Assembly: GCF_011759585.1 (NCBI RefSeq)
Contig: NZ_JAAOYV010000002.1
Span: 62,001 to 126,000 of the forward strand
Length of the DNA stretch: 64,000 nucleotides
Reading direction: 5' to 3'
Source of the DNA: Frigoribacterium endophyticum
GTDB taxonomy: Bacteria > Actinomycetota > Actinomycetes > Actinomycetales > Microbacteriaceae
Position 1 is the stretch's first letter, and each line of letters begins with the position of its first letter. Shown in pieces: positions 30,747 through 38,366 of the stretch. Under the pieces are notes generated by a model. It was not told the origin of the DNA, did no database searches, and saw only the letters and a program-made list of their open reading frames with translations. Made by a program: the position numbers and the translations under genes.

Positions 30747-31955
30747 TCAGACGGCGGCGACGGGGCGCGGCCACAGGGTGCCGGAGGCGGCGCCCAGCAG
30801 CTGCACGGCCTTGCGGCGGCCGCTGTCGGTGCCGAGCGTCGCCTGCCCGCCCGCGTGCGCTAGCAGCTGCGACGCGACGGCGGGGGCGAGGCGGTCGGCG
30901 ATCGCGGGCGCCTCGCCGACCCAGGTGCGGCTCACCTCGTCGGCCAGGCGCTCGCAGGCGCGTGCCTCGGCCTCGTCGCCGTTGCCGCGGTGCCACTGGC
31001 CGGTGACGACGAGGTGGGCGACGAGCGCGCCCGCGTCGCGCGCCGGGTGCCCCTGCCCGGCGGTGTCGATGTCGAGCAGGCCCGTGACGCGCCACGGCTC
31101 GGCCGGGTGCACGAAGAGCTGCTCGAGGTGCAGGTCGCCGTGGATCACGCGCCGCGGGTCGCCGGCCCAGGAGGCGCGGCGCCGGTCGATCTCGTCGTAG
31201 AGGCCGTCGATCTCGGCGGCGCGCTCGGGGAGGGCGCTGCGGAGCGTCGCGCGGTGCCACGCGCCGTGGTCGAGGGCGTCCGACTGCGCGCTCGACGTCA
31301 CGTCGACCCGGGCGGTGCGGACGCCGAGCTCGACCACCTGCGCGACGAACCGCGGGTCGTCGGCCAGCTCGAGGACCTTCTGCCCGGCCGGCACGCCCGG
31401 CACGCGCTCGAGCACGAGGAGGCCGTCGGCCCGGGAGGCGAGCACCCGTGGCACCGGCAGACCCTGCGCCCGGAAGGCGGCGTGCAGCGCGACGATCGGC
31501 GCGACCCGGTCGGGCCGGATCACCTTGAGGAAGAGAGTGGTCTCGGCGCTGTCGAGGCGGATGACGGCGCGCTTGCCGGGCCGGTACGCGGCGACGGCGA
31601 GCGTCGGCGCGGTGACCGCGATGCCCAGGGCGGCGAGCGACTCCTCGACGCGGTCGGGGTAGGTCACCCCGGCGAGCGCCGGCAGCAGCGGATCGGCCGG
31701 GTAGGCCCACACGGCGAGGGGCTGGCCCGTGCCGGGGTCGGTGGTCAGCACGCTCGAGGCGTCGGCACCCGTGACGTCGGTGTCGATGAAGGTCAGGACG
31801 GTCGCGGTGACGCCCGCCGCGTCGACGGTGTCGACCTCGTAGCCGTAGAGGAACCCGTGGCCCGACGGCTCGACCGAGTGGGGGCGGAAGGCCACGACGG
31901 TGACCCCGGAGCCCTCGAAGGCCGCGGGGAGCACCTCAGCGGAGTTCGGCCACAC
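30747..31955 (-). CDS. Aminoglycoside-phosphotransferase-fold kinase
   Basis: A 402-residue protein kinase-like phosphotransferase. The first 120 residues form a cap with no clear family. The kinase core has the ATP lysine in TTLFLKVI, the hinge LLVLERVPG, the catalytic loop VIHGDLHLEQLFV and the metal Asp of LLDIDTAGQG. APH-family enzymes phosphorylate small molecules such as aminoglycosides, homoserine, choline or sugars; the HGDLH-x2-Q form resembles the maltokinase-like protein nearby. It is a housekeeping kinase of unknown substrate more likely than a resistance gene, since no mobile context is present. The GTG at 31955 lies 6 nt after TTTGAT, suggesting a leaderless start. Confidence 0.82.
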   Translation of the reverse strand: MWPNSAEVLPAAFEGSGVTVVAFRPHSVEPSGHGFLYGYEVDTVDAAGVTATVLTFIDTDVTGADASSVLTTDPGTGQPLAVWAYPADPLLPALAGVTYPDRVEESLAALGIAVTAPTLAVAAYRPGKRAVIRLDSAETTLFLKVIRPDRVAPIVALHAAFRAQGLPVPRVLASRADGLLVLERVPGVPAGQKVLELADDPRFVAQVVELGVRTARVDVTSSAQSDALDHGAWHRATLRSALPERAAEIDGLYDEIDRRRASWAGDPRRVIHGDLHLEQLFVHPAEPWRVTGLLDIDTAGQGHPARDAGALVAHLVVTGQWHRGNGDEAEARACERLADEVSRTWVGEAPAIADRLAPAVASQLLAHAGGQATLGTDSGRRKAVQLLGAASGTLWPRPVAAV

Positions 31956-32047
31956 GCGTCCATCAAAGCGCGTCGGAGGCGCGGTGGGCGCCAGGCGGGC
32001 CCGTCACGTCGCCACGGTGACCTGATCGTGATGTGCCGGGGCCTGGC

Positions 32048-32053
32048 TACGCT
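32048..32053 (+). promoter_or_regulatory. -10 box of leaderless FUSC-like gene
   Basis: TACGCT, 6 nt before the ATG at 32060. Confidence 0.65.
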
Positions 32054-32059
32054 GGCCGC

Positions 32060-33118
32060 ATGGAGATCGTCTCGCGGGTGCGCCAGACGAAGCGCACTCC
32101 CCTGCTGCAGGTGGTGAAGACCAGCGTCGCCGTCGTCGTGGCCTGGTTCGCCTCGATCGCCCTGGTGCAGCAGCCCCTGCCGATCTTCGCGGCCATCGCG
32201 GCCCTGCTCGTCGTGCTGCCGAGCGTCAACCAGTCGTTCGTGCGCGGGCTGGAGCGCAGCGTCGGCGTGATCGCGGGCGTCGTGATCGCGTACGGCGCGG
32301 GCCAGCTGCTCGGTGACGGCAGCGGCGTGGTGCTCGGCATCGTCGTGGTGAGCCTGCTCGTCTCCTGGGCGCTCCGCCTGACCCCGAGCTCGGCGAACCA
32401 GGTGCCCATCTCGGCCATGCTCGTGCTCGCCATCGGGGCGCAGACCCCCGACTACGCGCTCGACCGCATCGTCGAGACGATCATCGGCGCCGTCGTGGCG
32501 CTCTCCGTCAACGCGCTCATCGTGCCGCCGGTGCTGCTCGCGCCGGCACACCTGGCCGTGGGCCGCCTGGCGCGCGGCCTCGCCGGCGTGCTCGACGACC
32601 TCGCGGGCGTGCTCGAGGCGCCGACGGCACCCGACCGCGTGACGGCGGTGCTCACCCGGGCCCGCGACCTGCGCGACCTGCAGGCGCGAGCGGTCGCGGC
32701 CGTCGCCGCCGGCGAGGAGAGCCTCATGCTCAACCCGCGGGCCAGCCGGCAGCGCACGGTGCTGCAGGCCGACGCCGCCCTGCTCGTGCGGCTCACCGTG
32801 CTCGTCAACCGCGTCGTCGGAATGACCCGGTCGGTGCGCGACAACTACGAGCCCGAGCTGGCCGACGACCCGGTGGTCGAGGAGATCTCGGTCGAGCTGC
32901 GACGCGCCGCCCACGACGTGCGGCTGCTCGCCCGCGACGTCGAGGGCGCTCGGGGGGCGCCGGCGGCGGGCACCGCCCCCGTGCCCGGGGCCGCCGACGA
33001 GTCGCCCGCCCTCACCGCCCCGGTGCAGGTGCTGCGCCCCGACCCCGTGCACTGGGTGCTCGTGGGCTCCTTGCTCGAGGACATCCGCCGGGTGCGCGAG
33101 GAGATCATCGGTGCCTGA
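32060..33118 (+). CDS. FUSC/aromatic-acid-exporter-like membrane protein
   Basis: A 352-residue protein with five or six N-terminal TM helices (residues 20-175), starting LLQVVKTSVAVVVAWFASIALV and LPIFAAIAALLVVLPSVNQSFVRG, followed by a helical cytoplasmic domain (180-350). This layout and the PIFAAIAALL-P block match FUSC/ArAE_1-type proteins related to the aromatic acid exporter AaeB, at half the usual size. The transported substrate is unknown. A P/A-rich linker sits near residue 300. Leaderless start. The last 8 bp overlap the alpha/beta-hydrolase gene, so the two form an operon. Confidence 0.82.
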   Translation: MEIVSRVRQTKRTPLLQVVKTSVAVVVAWFASIALVQQPLPIFAAIAALLVVLPSVNQSFVRGLERSVGVIAGVVIAYGAGQLLGDGSGVVLGIVVVSLLVSWALRLTPSSANQVPISAMLVLAIGAQTPDYALDRIVETIIGAVVALSVNALIVPPVLLAPAHLAVGRLARGLAGVLDDLAGVLEAPTAPDRVTAVLTRARDLRDLQARAVAAVAAGEESLMLNPRASRQRTVLQADAALLVRLTVLVNRVVGMTRSVRDNYEPELADDPVVEEISVELRRAAHDVRLLARDVEGARGAPAAGTAPVPGAADESPALTAPVQVLRPDPVHWVLVGSLLEDIRRVREEIIGA

Positions 33119-34043
33119 CGCCGGCAGCGGGCCCTCCCTGTACGCGCCCTTCGGGCTCGACGACGACCCCGGGGCGCTCGGGCTCGCCCGGCTGGTCGCC
33201 CCCACCCCCGACGGCGCGGTGCTCGTGCACCACCGGCGAGCAGATCCCGCCGACCCGGCCGACCCGGCCGCCCCCGTGACGATCCTGCTGCACGGCGCGG
33301 CGGGCTCGTGGACGACCTGGACCCCGTACCTCCGCGCCGCCGCCGAGGCCGGCCGCCCGGTCGCGGCCCCCGTGCTCGTCGACCTGCCGGGGTGGGGCGG
33401 GTCGCCCGCGCCGACGCCCGCCCTCGACGTCGACGCCGCCGCCCGGGTCGTCCTCGCGGTCGCGGACGCCCTCGGGCACCCGCGGTTCGAGCTCGTCGGG
33501 CACTCCCTCGGCGCCCTCGTCGCCCTGCACGTCGCGGCGACGAGCCCGGGGAGGGTCACGCGGCTGGGGCTGGTCTCGCCGACGACCTTCTCGGCGCTCG
33601 AGGCCGCCGCCCGCCCGTGGAGCGGGGTGCGGCGGCTGCCGGCCCTGGTGCTGCTGCGGGGCGTGTTCGCGGTGCTGCCCCGCGCCTCCTCGGTGCTCCT
33701 CCGGGCCGCGGCCCGCGTCGGGCTGCTCACGGCGCTGGCGTCGCCGGTGTTCCGGCACGCCCGGCGGGTGCCGCGGTCGGTGCGGGAGGCGTTCGTCGCG
33801 GAGGTGCGGCCGGTCGCCTTCGTCGTCGCCACGCGGTCGGCCCCGGGGTACGACACGTCCGCCTGGTCGGCCTACCGCGGGCCGGCCTCCGCCGCGGCGG
33901 GCGCCGACGACGCCTTCGCGGAGCTCGACGACCTCGTGCGCCTGCGGGCGGTGCTGCCGCAGTGCCGCACCACGCTGCTGCCCGAGTGCGGTCACTTCGC
34001 GCACGTCGAGTGGCCCGCCGCGACGGTCGACGCGCTCGCCTGA
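33111..34043 (+). CDS. Alpha/beta-hydrolase
   Basis: A 310-residue alpha/beta-hydrolase-fold enzyme. The oxyanion motif ILLHGAAGSWTTW lies near residue 62, VDLPGWGGSP follows, the nucleophile elbow is GHSLGA and the catalytic His is in ECGHFAHVEWP near the C-terminus. A DPADPADPAAP slippage-type repeat precedes the first strand. The cap domain (about 180-250) is basic and hydrophobic. No signal peptide. Substrate unknown. Its GTG overlaps the upstream membrane-protein gene by 8 bp, so it is co-translated with it. Confidence 0.88.
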   Translation: MPDAGSGPSLYAPFGLDDDPGALGLARLVAPTPDGAVLVHHRRADPADPADPAAPVTILLHGAAGSWTTWTPYLRAAAEAGRPVAAPVLVDLPGWGGSPAPTPALDVDAAARVVLAVADALGHPRFELVGHSLGALVALHVAATSPGRVTRLGLVSPTTFSALEAAARPWSGVRRLPALVLLRGVFAVLPRASSVLLRAAARVGLLTALASPVFRHARRVPRSVREAFVAEVRPVAFVVATRSAPGYDTSAWSAYRGPASAAAGADDAFAELDDLVRLRAVLPQCRTTLLPECGHFAHVEWPAATVDALA

Positions 34044-34083
34044 CCGCGGGGCGGCCCGGACGACGCCCAGCCCTGGGCCGCGG

Positions 34084-34821
34084 TCAGCCCGCGTCGTGAG
34101 TCACAGCGTCGGGCCCGTGCTCGACCGCGGCGACCACCATGTCGATGCACTCGGGGTTCCCGAGCGGCCGGAAGTGGCCGTCGACGGGGAACGTCACGTT
34201 CGTCGCCCCGGGCAGGACGCTGCCCTCGGTCACGTGCGCGTCGAAGCCGGACGCCATCGAGGTGATGCGCGAGTTGGCCTCGAGCTGGTCGGCCAGCCGC
34301 AGCAGGTCGGCGTCGCGGGGCGAGAACGCCTTGAGCGTCCGGTTCGGCAGGTACAGCGACCAGCGCGTGCCCGAGAACGGGCTGTTGACCGTGACCATGC
34401 GCGCGAGGCGGCCGTCGCGGTCGGTCGAGACCATCATCGTCTTCCCGATCAGGCCGCCCTTGCTGTGAGCGAGCACGACCACGTCGCGCAGGTCGTGCGC
34501 GTCGACGATGCGCTGGGCGACGGTCGCGGTGGCGGCGACGGGGCGCCGGTTGTGGCCCATGCCCGGCACGACGACGATCGGGTGCCCGAGCTCGTGGAGG
34601 CGCTCGGCGATCGGGCGGAGGAAGCGCCAGGTCTCGTAGACGCCCGGCAGGAGCAGCACGGGGGCGCGGTCGCCGCGGCGCCAGTCGGCCGGGACGCGTC
34701 GGGCGGACCGGGGCACGAGGTGCACGCGGACGACGTAGGGGTAGTCGAAGAGCAGCGTGCGGACGAAGCGCCGGAGGCCGACCCGACGGTGCCCCTCGCC
34801 GCGGGTGGGAGTGGAGCTCAT
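34084..34821 (-). CDS. Alpha/beta-hydrolase, lipase-like
   Basis: A 245-residue alpha/beta-hydrolase. VLLLPGVYETWRFLRPIAERLHELGHPIVVVPGMGHN covers the oxyanion strand and the first helix. The nucleophile lies in VVLAHSKGGLIG (AHSKGG elbow). The GHFRPLGNPE block near residue 217 supplies the catalytic His. This sequence style resembles triacylglycerol lipase/esterase proteins of the EstA-like group. No secretion signal, so cytoplasmic. TACCGT sits 7 nt before the ATG, predicting a leaderless mRNA. Confidence 0.85.
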   Translation of the reverse strand: MSSTPTRGEGHRRVGLRRFVRTLLFDYPYVVRVHLVPRSARRVPADWRRGDRAPVLLLPGVYETWRFLRPIAERLHELGHPIVVVPGMGHNRRPVAATATVAQRIVDAHDLRDVVVLAHSKGGLIGKTMMVSTDRDGRLARMVTVNSPFSGTRWSLYLPNRTLKAFSPRDADLLRLADQLEANSRITSMASGFDAHVTEGSVLPGATNVTFPVDGHFRPLGNPECIDMVVAAVEHGPDAVTHDAG

Positions 34822-34828
34822 GGGGTCG

Positions 34829-34834
34829 ACGGTA
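34829..34834 (-). promoter_or_regulatory. -10 box of leaderless lipase-like gene
   Basis: TACCGT on the minus strand, 7 nt before the ATG at 34821. Confidence 0.6.
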
Positions 34835-34870
34835 GGCGCAGGGAGTCGCCCCCGCCCGGCGTGCCGCCCC

Positions 34871-35248
34871 CTACGCCACGCGGGAGGACAGGCCCTGGTC
34901 GCCCGCCGCCCCGGAGGCGCCGACCAGCGGCCAGCCCTCGGGCCAGGCGACGCACTCCACCGCCTCGATCGAGACGCGGAGCGCGTGCTCCCACTTCGTG
35001 CAGATGCCCGCCCACGGCGGCGGGAAGGCGAGCGCGTCGTGCAGGAGCGACAGCGCGGCCTCGCCCCAGCCGGCCCGCGCCGCCGCGTTGGCCGCGTCGG
35101 GCAGGGCGCCGACGACGTAGCGGACGACGAGCACGCGGTGCTCCCACGTCATCTCGTCGATCGCGTCGAACGCGCCCCAGGCGCTGTCGATCTCGCGTCG
35201 CAGGCGAGTGATCTCGTCGGAGTCGAACCCCGATGTGCCGCTGATCAT
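34871..35248 (-). CDS. Small unknown soluble protein
   Basis: A 125-residue helical protein with five tryptophans and no recognised domain. The N-terminal half has an acidic/aromatic helix (ITRLRREIDSAWGAFDAIDEMTWEHRVLVVRYVVGALPD). The middle has AAARAGWGEAALSLLHDALAFPPPWAG, reminiscent of repeat-like helical hairpins. The ATG at 35248 has a strong GAGGGGGG 7 nt upstream. It is divergent from dps and lies just before the lipase-like gene in the same direction, which has its own promoter. Confidence 0.7.
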   Translation of the reverse strand: MISGTSGFDSDEITRLRREIDSAWGAFDAIDEMTWEHRVLVVRYVVGALPDAANAAARAGWGEAALSLLHDALAFPPPWAGICTKWEHALRVSIEAVECVAWPEGWPLVGASGAAGDQGLSSRVA

Positions 35249-35415
35249 GCTGAGCCCCCCTCAGAGCAGATCGTCCGCCCCTCGGGGCGGCCGAGCGACG
35301 TCGCGGTCGCTCCCCGGAACATACCACCCAGACGGTACCCACCGGTATCCAGACGCGCCTCCACGCACGCCCGGTCTGTCCCCCGCTGCCTGGACCCGGG
35401 CCGAGGGCGACGGTC

Positions 35416-35421
35416 TACCGT
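35416..35421 (+). promoter_or_regulatory. Candidate -10 box for dps
   Basis: TACCGT, giving a transcription start near 35428 and a leader of about 52 nt that includes the GGGAGA ribosome binding site. Upstream, CGGTACCCAC and CGGTATCCAG form imperfect 10-bp direct repeats (35334-35353). Confidence 0.45.
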
Positions 35422-35479
35422 GCACGACGCACCCACCGGTGCGACGACTCCGCACTGACCCACGACGAACGGGAGAACC

Positions 35480-36019
35480 ATGTTCCAGGGATCCGACACT
35501 CTCCGCGAGAACCTCCAGAAGGTCCTCGTCGACCTCATCGAGCTGCACATCCAGGGCAAGCAGGCCCACTGGAACCTCCTCGGCTCGAACTTCCGCGACC
35601 TGCACCTCCAGCTCGACGAGATCGTCGACGCGGCCCGCGAGTTCTCCGACGAGGTCGCCGAGCGCATGCGCGCCGTCTACCTCATCCCGGACGGCCGCTC
35701 GAACGTCGTCTCCGGCGGCACGAGCCTCCCGCAGTTCCCCGAGGGGCCGGTCGAGACGACCGCCGTCGTCGACCTGATCGTCGACCGCATGTACGCCGCG
35801 ACCGACACCATCCGCACCGTGCACGACGACATCGACGACGAGGACCCGACGACGGCCGACGTGCTGCACGGCATCCTCGAGCGCCTCGAGCAGCTGGCCT
35901 GGATGACCGGCGCCGAGAACCGCCACCCGCAGCGCGACGCCGCGGACGCCGGCACCCGTCAGCGCGACGAGGAGGCGGCCGAGGAGGGCCTCGACCGCGT
36001 CGGCGCCATCGCCAACTAG
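35480..36019 (+). CDS. dps: Dps-family ferritin-like DNA-protection protein
   Basis: A 179-residue four-helix ferritin-like protein that stores iron using peroxide and shields DNA. The intersubunit ferroxidase site is visible in KQAHWNLLGSNFRDLHLQLDEIVD (His, and the D/E pair of the second helix). AREFSDEVAERMRA continues the second helix. The C-terminal tail is longer than in classical Dps and strongly acidic (RDEEAAEEGLDR), so it is not the usual lysine-rich DNA-binding tail. It may act through iron and oxidant removal more than DNA binding. SD GGGAGA is 4 nt from the ATG. Followed by a hairpin, then the FAD reductase gene. Confidence 0.92.
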   Translation: MFQGSDTLRENLQKVLVDLIELHIQGKQAHWNLLGSNFRDLHLQLDEIVDAAREFSDEVAERMRAVYLIPDGRSNVVSGGTSLPQFPEGPVETTAVVDLIVDRMYAATDTIRTVHDDIDDEDPTTADVLHGILERLEQLAWMTGAENRHPQRDAADAGTRQRDEEAAEEGLDRVGAIAN

Positions 36020-36028
36020 CACCGCCAC

Positions 36029-36048
36029 CGCCCGTGGCACCACGGGCG
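36029..36048 (+). terminator. Hairpin after dps
   Basis: Perfect 9-bp arms CGCCCGTGG and CCACGGGCG around CA, 10 bp past the dps stop. Confidence 0.75.
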
Positions 36049-36058
36049 CACACCGACT

Positions 36059-36104
36059 GGGCACCGCCCCGGAGATCCCCTACGCGACCTCCGGTGCGGT
36101 GCCC
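36059..36104 (+). promoter_or_regulatory. Stem-loop in the leader of the FAD reductase gene
   Basis: Arms 36059-36074 (GGGCACCGCCCCGGAG) and 36089-36104 (CTCCGGTGCGGTGCCC) pair over 16 bp with one mismatch and a 14-nt loop. It sits 22 bp before the TTG start and just upstream of AGGAGA. It may be a second terminator of dps, an attenuator, or a stabilising leader structure. Confidence 0.6.
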
Positions 36105-36126
36105 TCGCCACGACCAGGAGACGACC

Positions 36127-37356
36127 TTGACCGACACCACCACCCCCGACGGCGACGTCACCGCAGCCGCTCCCGTCACCGAGGCCTTCGACCACGTCGT
36201 CGTCGGCGGGGGCATGACCGCCGACGCCGCCGCGACGGCGATCCACGAGGCCGACCCCGAGGCGACCGTCCTCGTGGTCAGCGACGACGTCGACGAGCCC
36301 TACACCCGCCCCGCGTTGTCGAAGAAGCTCTGGATCGACCCCGACTACACCGAGGCCGACAACGACCTGGGCACCCGCGAGGCCTCGGGGGCCGAGATCC
36401 GCCTCCGTACCTCGGTGACCGCCGTCGACCGCGAGCGCCGCACCGTGACGACCAGCGACGGGCGGACGGTGTCGTGGGGGCGCCTCCTCCTGGCCACGGG
36501 CGGCTCACCGACGCGTCTGGACCTGCCCGAGGACGACCGCGTGGTCCACTTCCGCACGGCCGCCGACTACCGCCGCCTGCGGGCGCTCTCCGGCGACGGT
36601 CGCCGGGTCGTCGTCGTCGGCGGCAGCTACATCGGCACCGAGCTCGCCGCGGCGCTCGTGCAGAACGACACGCGCGTGACCCTCGTCACGCCGGACGACG
36701 TGCTCGGCGGCTCGGTGTTCCCCGCCGCCGTCGCCGCGCGCTTCCAGGCCGCCTTCGAGGAGGCGGGCGTCACCCTGGTGACCGGGCGTCGCGTCGAGGG
36801 CGGCACGGCCTCCGAGGCCGGGCTCGTGGTCAGGCTCGACGACGGCTCGACGCTCGACGCGGACGCCGTCGCGGTGGGCCTCGGCATCACGCCGTCCACG
36901 GAGCTGGCCGAGGCCGCGGGCCTGGAGGTCGAGGACGGCGTCGTCGTCGACGCCTCGCTGCGCACCTCCGACCCGGACGTCTTCGCCGCCGGTGACGTCG
37001 CCTCCTACCCCGACCGCATCCTGGGCCGCCGCCGCGTCGAGCACGTCGACAACGCCAAGGAGCAGGGCGCGCTCGTCGGCCGCGTCATGGCGGGCTCGGC
37101 CGAGGAGTACGACCACACGCCGTACTACTACTCGAAGGTCCTCGACATCTCGTACGAGGCCGTCGGCACGCTCGACGCGTCGCTCGAGACCGTCGTCGAC
37201 GACGAGGGCGACGGGTCGACCGTCGTGTACTACCTCACGGACGGCGCGGTGGCCGGCGTGCTGCTCTGGAACGTCGAGGACGCCCGCGACGCCGCCCGGG
37301 CCGTGCTCGCCGAGGGCACGGCCGTCGACCGGGACGGGCTCGTGGGCCGGATCTGA
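36127..37356 (+). CDS. FAD-dependent ferredoxin/rubredoxin reductase-like oxidoreductase
   Basis: A 409-residue flavoprotein disulfide-reductase-fold enzyme of the ferredoxin-NAD+ reductase group that passes electrons from NAD(P)H to ferredoxins, often for P450 or dioxygenase systems. The FAD dinucleotide motif is VVVGGGMTADAAA with YTRPALSKK following. The NAD(P)H motif is RRVVVVGGSYIGTELAAAL, and VFAAGDVASYPD is the second FAD contact. The C-terminal 80 residues form the reductase domain. The TTG at 36127 has AGGAGA 6 nt upstream and there is no better start. The partner ferredoxin is not in this window. Position after dps across two hairpins suggests partial read-through at most. Confidence 0.88.
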   Translation: MTDTTTPDGDVTAAAPVTEAFDHVVVGGGMTADAAATAIHEADPEATVLVVSDDVDEPYTRPALSKKLWIDPDYTEADNDLGTREASGAEIRLRTSVTAVDRERRTVTTSDGRTVSWGRLLLATGGSPTRLDLPEDDRVVHFRTAADYRRLRALSGDGRRVVVVGGSYIGTELAAALVQNDTRVTLVTPDDVLGGSVFPAAVAARFQAAFEEAGVTLVTGRRVEGGTASEAGLVVRLDDGSTLDADAVAVGLGITPSTELAEAAGLEVEDGVVVDASLRTSDPDVFAAGDVASYPDRILGRRRVEHVDNAKEQGALVGRVMAGSAEEYDHTPYYYSKVLDISYEAVGTLDASLETVVDDEGDGSTVVYYLTDGAVAGVLLWNVEDARDAARAVLAEGTAVDRDGLVGRI

Positions 37357-37368
37357 CCCGGATCGGCC

Positions 37369-38244
37369 TCAGCCGCGCGGGCCGAAGAGGAACGGCGCCC
37401 GCCCGGCCCGGTCGAGGTCGAGAGCGAACACCCCGCCGCTCACGGGGTGCTCGGCGAGCTGCGCCTCGTCGAGCCCCTCGCGGGCGGAGAGCACGAAGAG
37501 GGTCCGCAGGTCGGCGCCCCCGAAGCCGATGCCCGTGAGCAGCGGGACGGGGAACTCGACGCGCTCGAGCACCTCCCCGTCGCGGTCGAGGTGTACGACG
37601 ACGCTCTCGCCGTGCACGGCGCCCCAGAACTCGCCCCGCTCGTCGCGGGCGAGCCCGTCGTGCGAGCCGCCCGTCGAGAACGGCTCCAGCTCGCCGAGGG
37701 CGCCGTCGGCGCCCCACGAGGCCCGGTAGATGGTCTCGCGGTCGGTGTCGGTGAGGAAGATCTCGGAGCCGTCGTCGTTCCACTCGAAGCCGTTGGTGGT
37801 CGTGAAGTCGTCGCGCAGCATCGTGACGCCGCCGTCGGGGCCGACGCGCCAGAGGCCCGCGACGGGCTCGCCGTCCGGGTCCATGGCGCCGACCACGAAG
37901 GCGCCGAACGGGTCGCACTTGCCCTCGTTGAGCCGCATGCCCTCCTTGGCGAGCTCGATCGTCGCGAGCACCTGGAGGGAGCCGCCGTCGTCGTCGGTGA
38001 GGACGACCTGGTCCTCGAGGGCCGCGACGAGCCCACCGCCGCGTCGTCGCTGGAAGCTCGGGAGGGGCGGGTCGACCGGCAGGGAGCGGTCTCGCAGGCC
38101 GTCGGCGGAGGTACGGTGCAGCAGCCCGGGGGTGATGTCGGTCCAGACGAGCTCCTGCGCGTCGACGTCCCACACGGGGCTCTCGCCGAGCGTCGCCCGG
38201 GCGTCGAGGAAGAGTCGGGGGCGAGGCGTGGCGCTGTCGGTCAT
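37369..38244 (-). CDS. SMP-30/gluconolactonase family protein
   Basis: A 291-residue six-bladed beta-propeller lactonase of the SMP-30/regucalcin family. The metal-binding Glu is in ATLGESPVWD, the Asn in TTTNGFEWNDDG, and the Asp in GGSHDGLARDERG; all three calcium/zinc ligands appear present. LLTGIGFGGADLRTLFV is the usual late blade. It could open sugar lactones, for example gluconolactone, which would fit the gluconokinase at 52.7 kb. The ATG at 38244 is preceded by TACACG with 6 nt between. It is divergent from the GH15 gene. Confidence 0.9.
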   Translation of the reverse strand: MTDSATPRPRLFLDARATLGESPVWDVDAQELVWTDITPGLLHRTSADGLRDRSLPVDPPLPSFQRRRGGGLVAALEDQVVLTDDDGGSLQVLATIELAKEGMRLNEGKCDPFGAFVVGAMDPDGEPVAGLWRVGPDGGVTMLRDDFTTTNGFEWNDDGSEIFLTDTDRETIYRASWGADGALGELEPFSTGGSHDGLARDERGEFWGAVHGESVVVHLDRDGEVLERVEFPVPLLTGIGFGGADLRTLFVLSAREGLDEAQLAEHPVSGGVFALDLDRAGRAPFLFGPRG

Positions 38245-38366
38245 CACTCCCGTGTACGCGCCCGACCTGGTCACCCGCTCCTCCCCAGGGGTACGCGAGG
38301 GCCCCCAGCACACAGCCTCCTGCGAGCGCCGAGCGCGAGGAGGCACGGGAGAGCACCGTAGGAGGG

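Noticed and set aside
30747-31955. Antibiotic resistance gene (aminoglycoside phosphotransferase)
   Set aside because: The fold is APH-like, but the sequence has a large N-terminal cap and no mobile context; a metabolic kinase is more likely.
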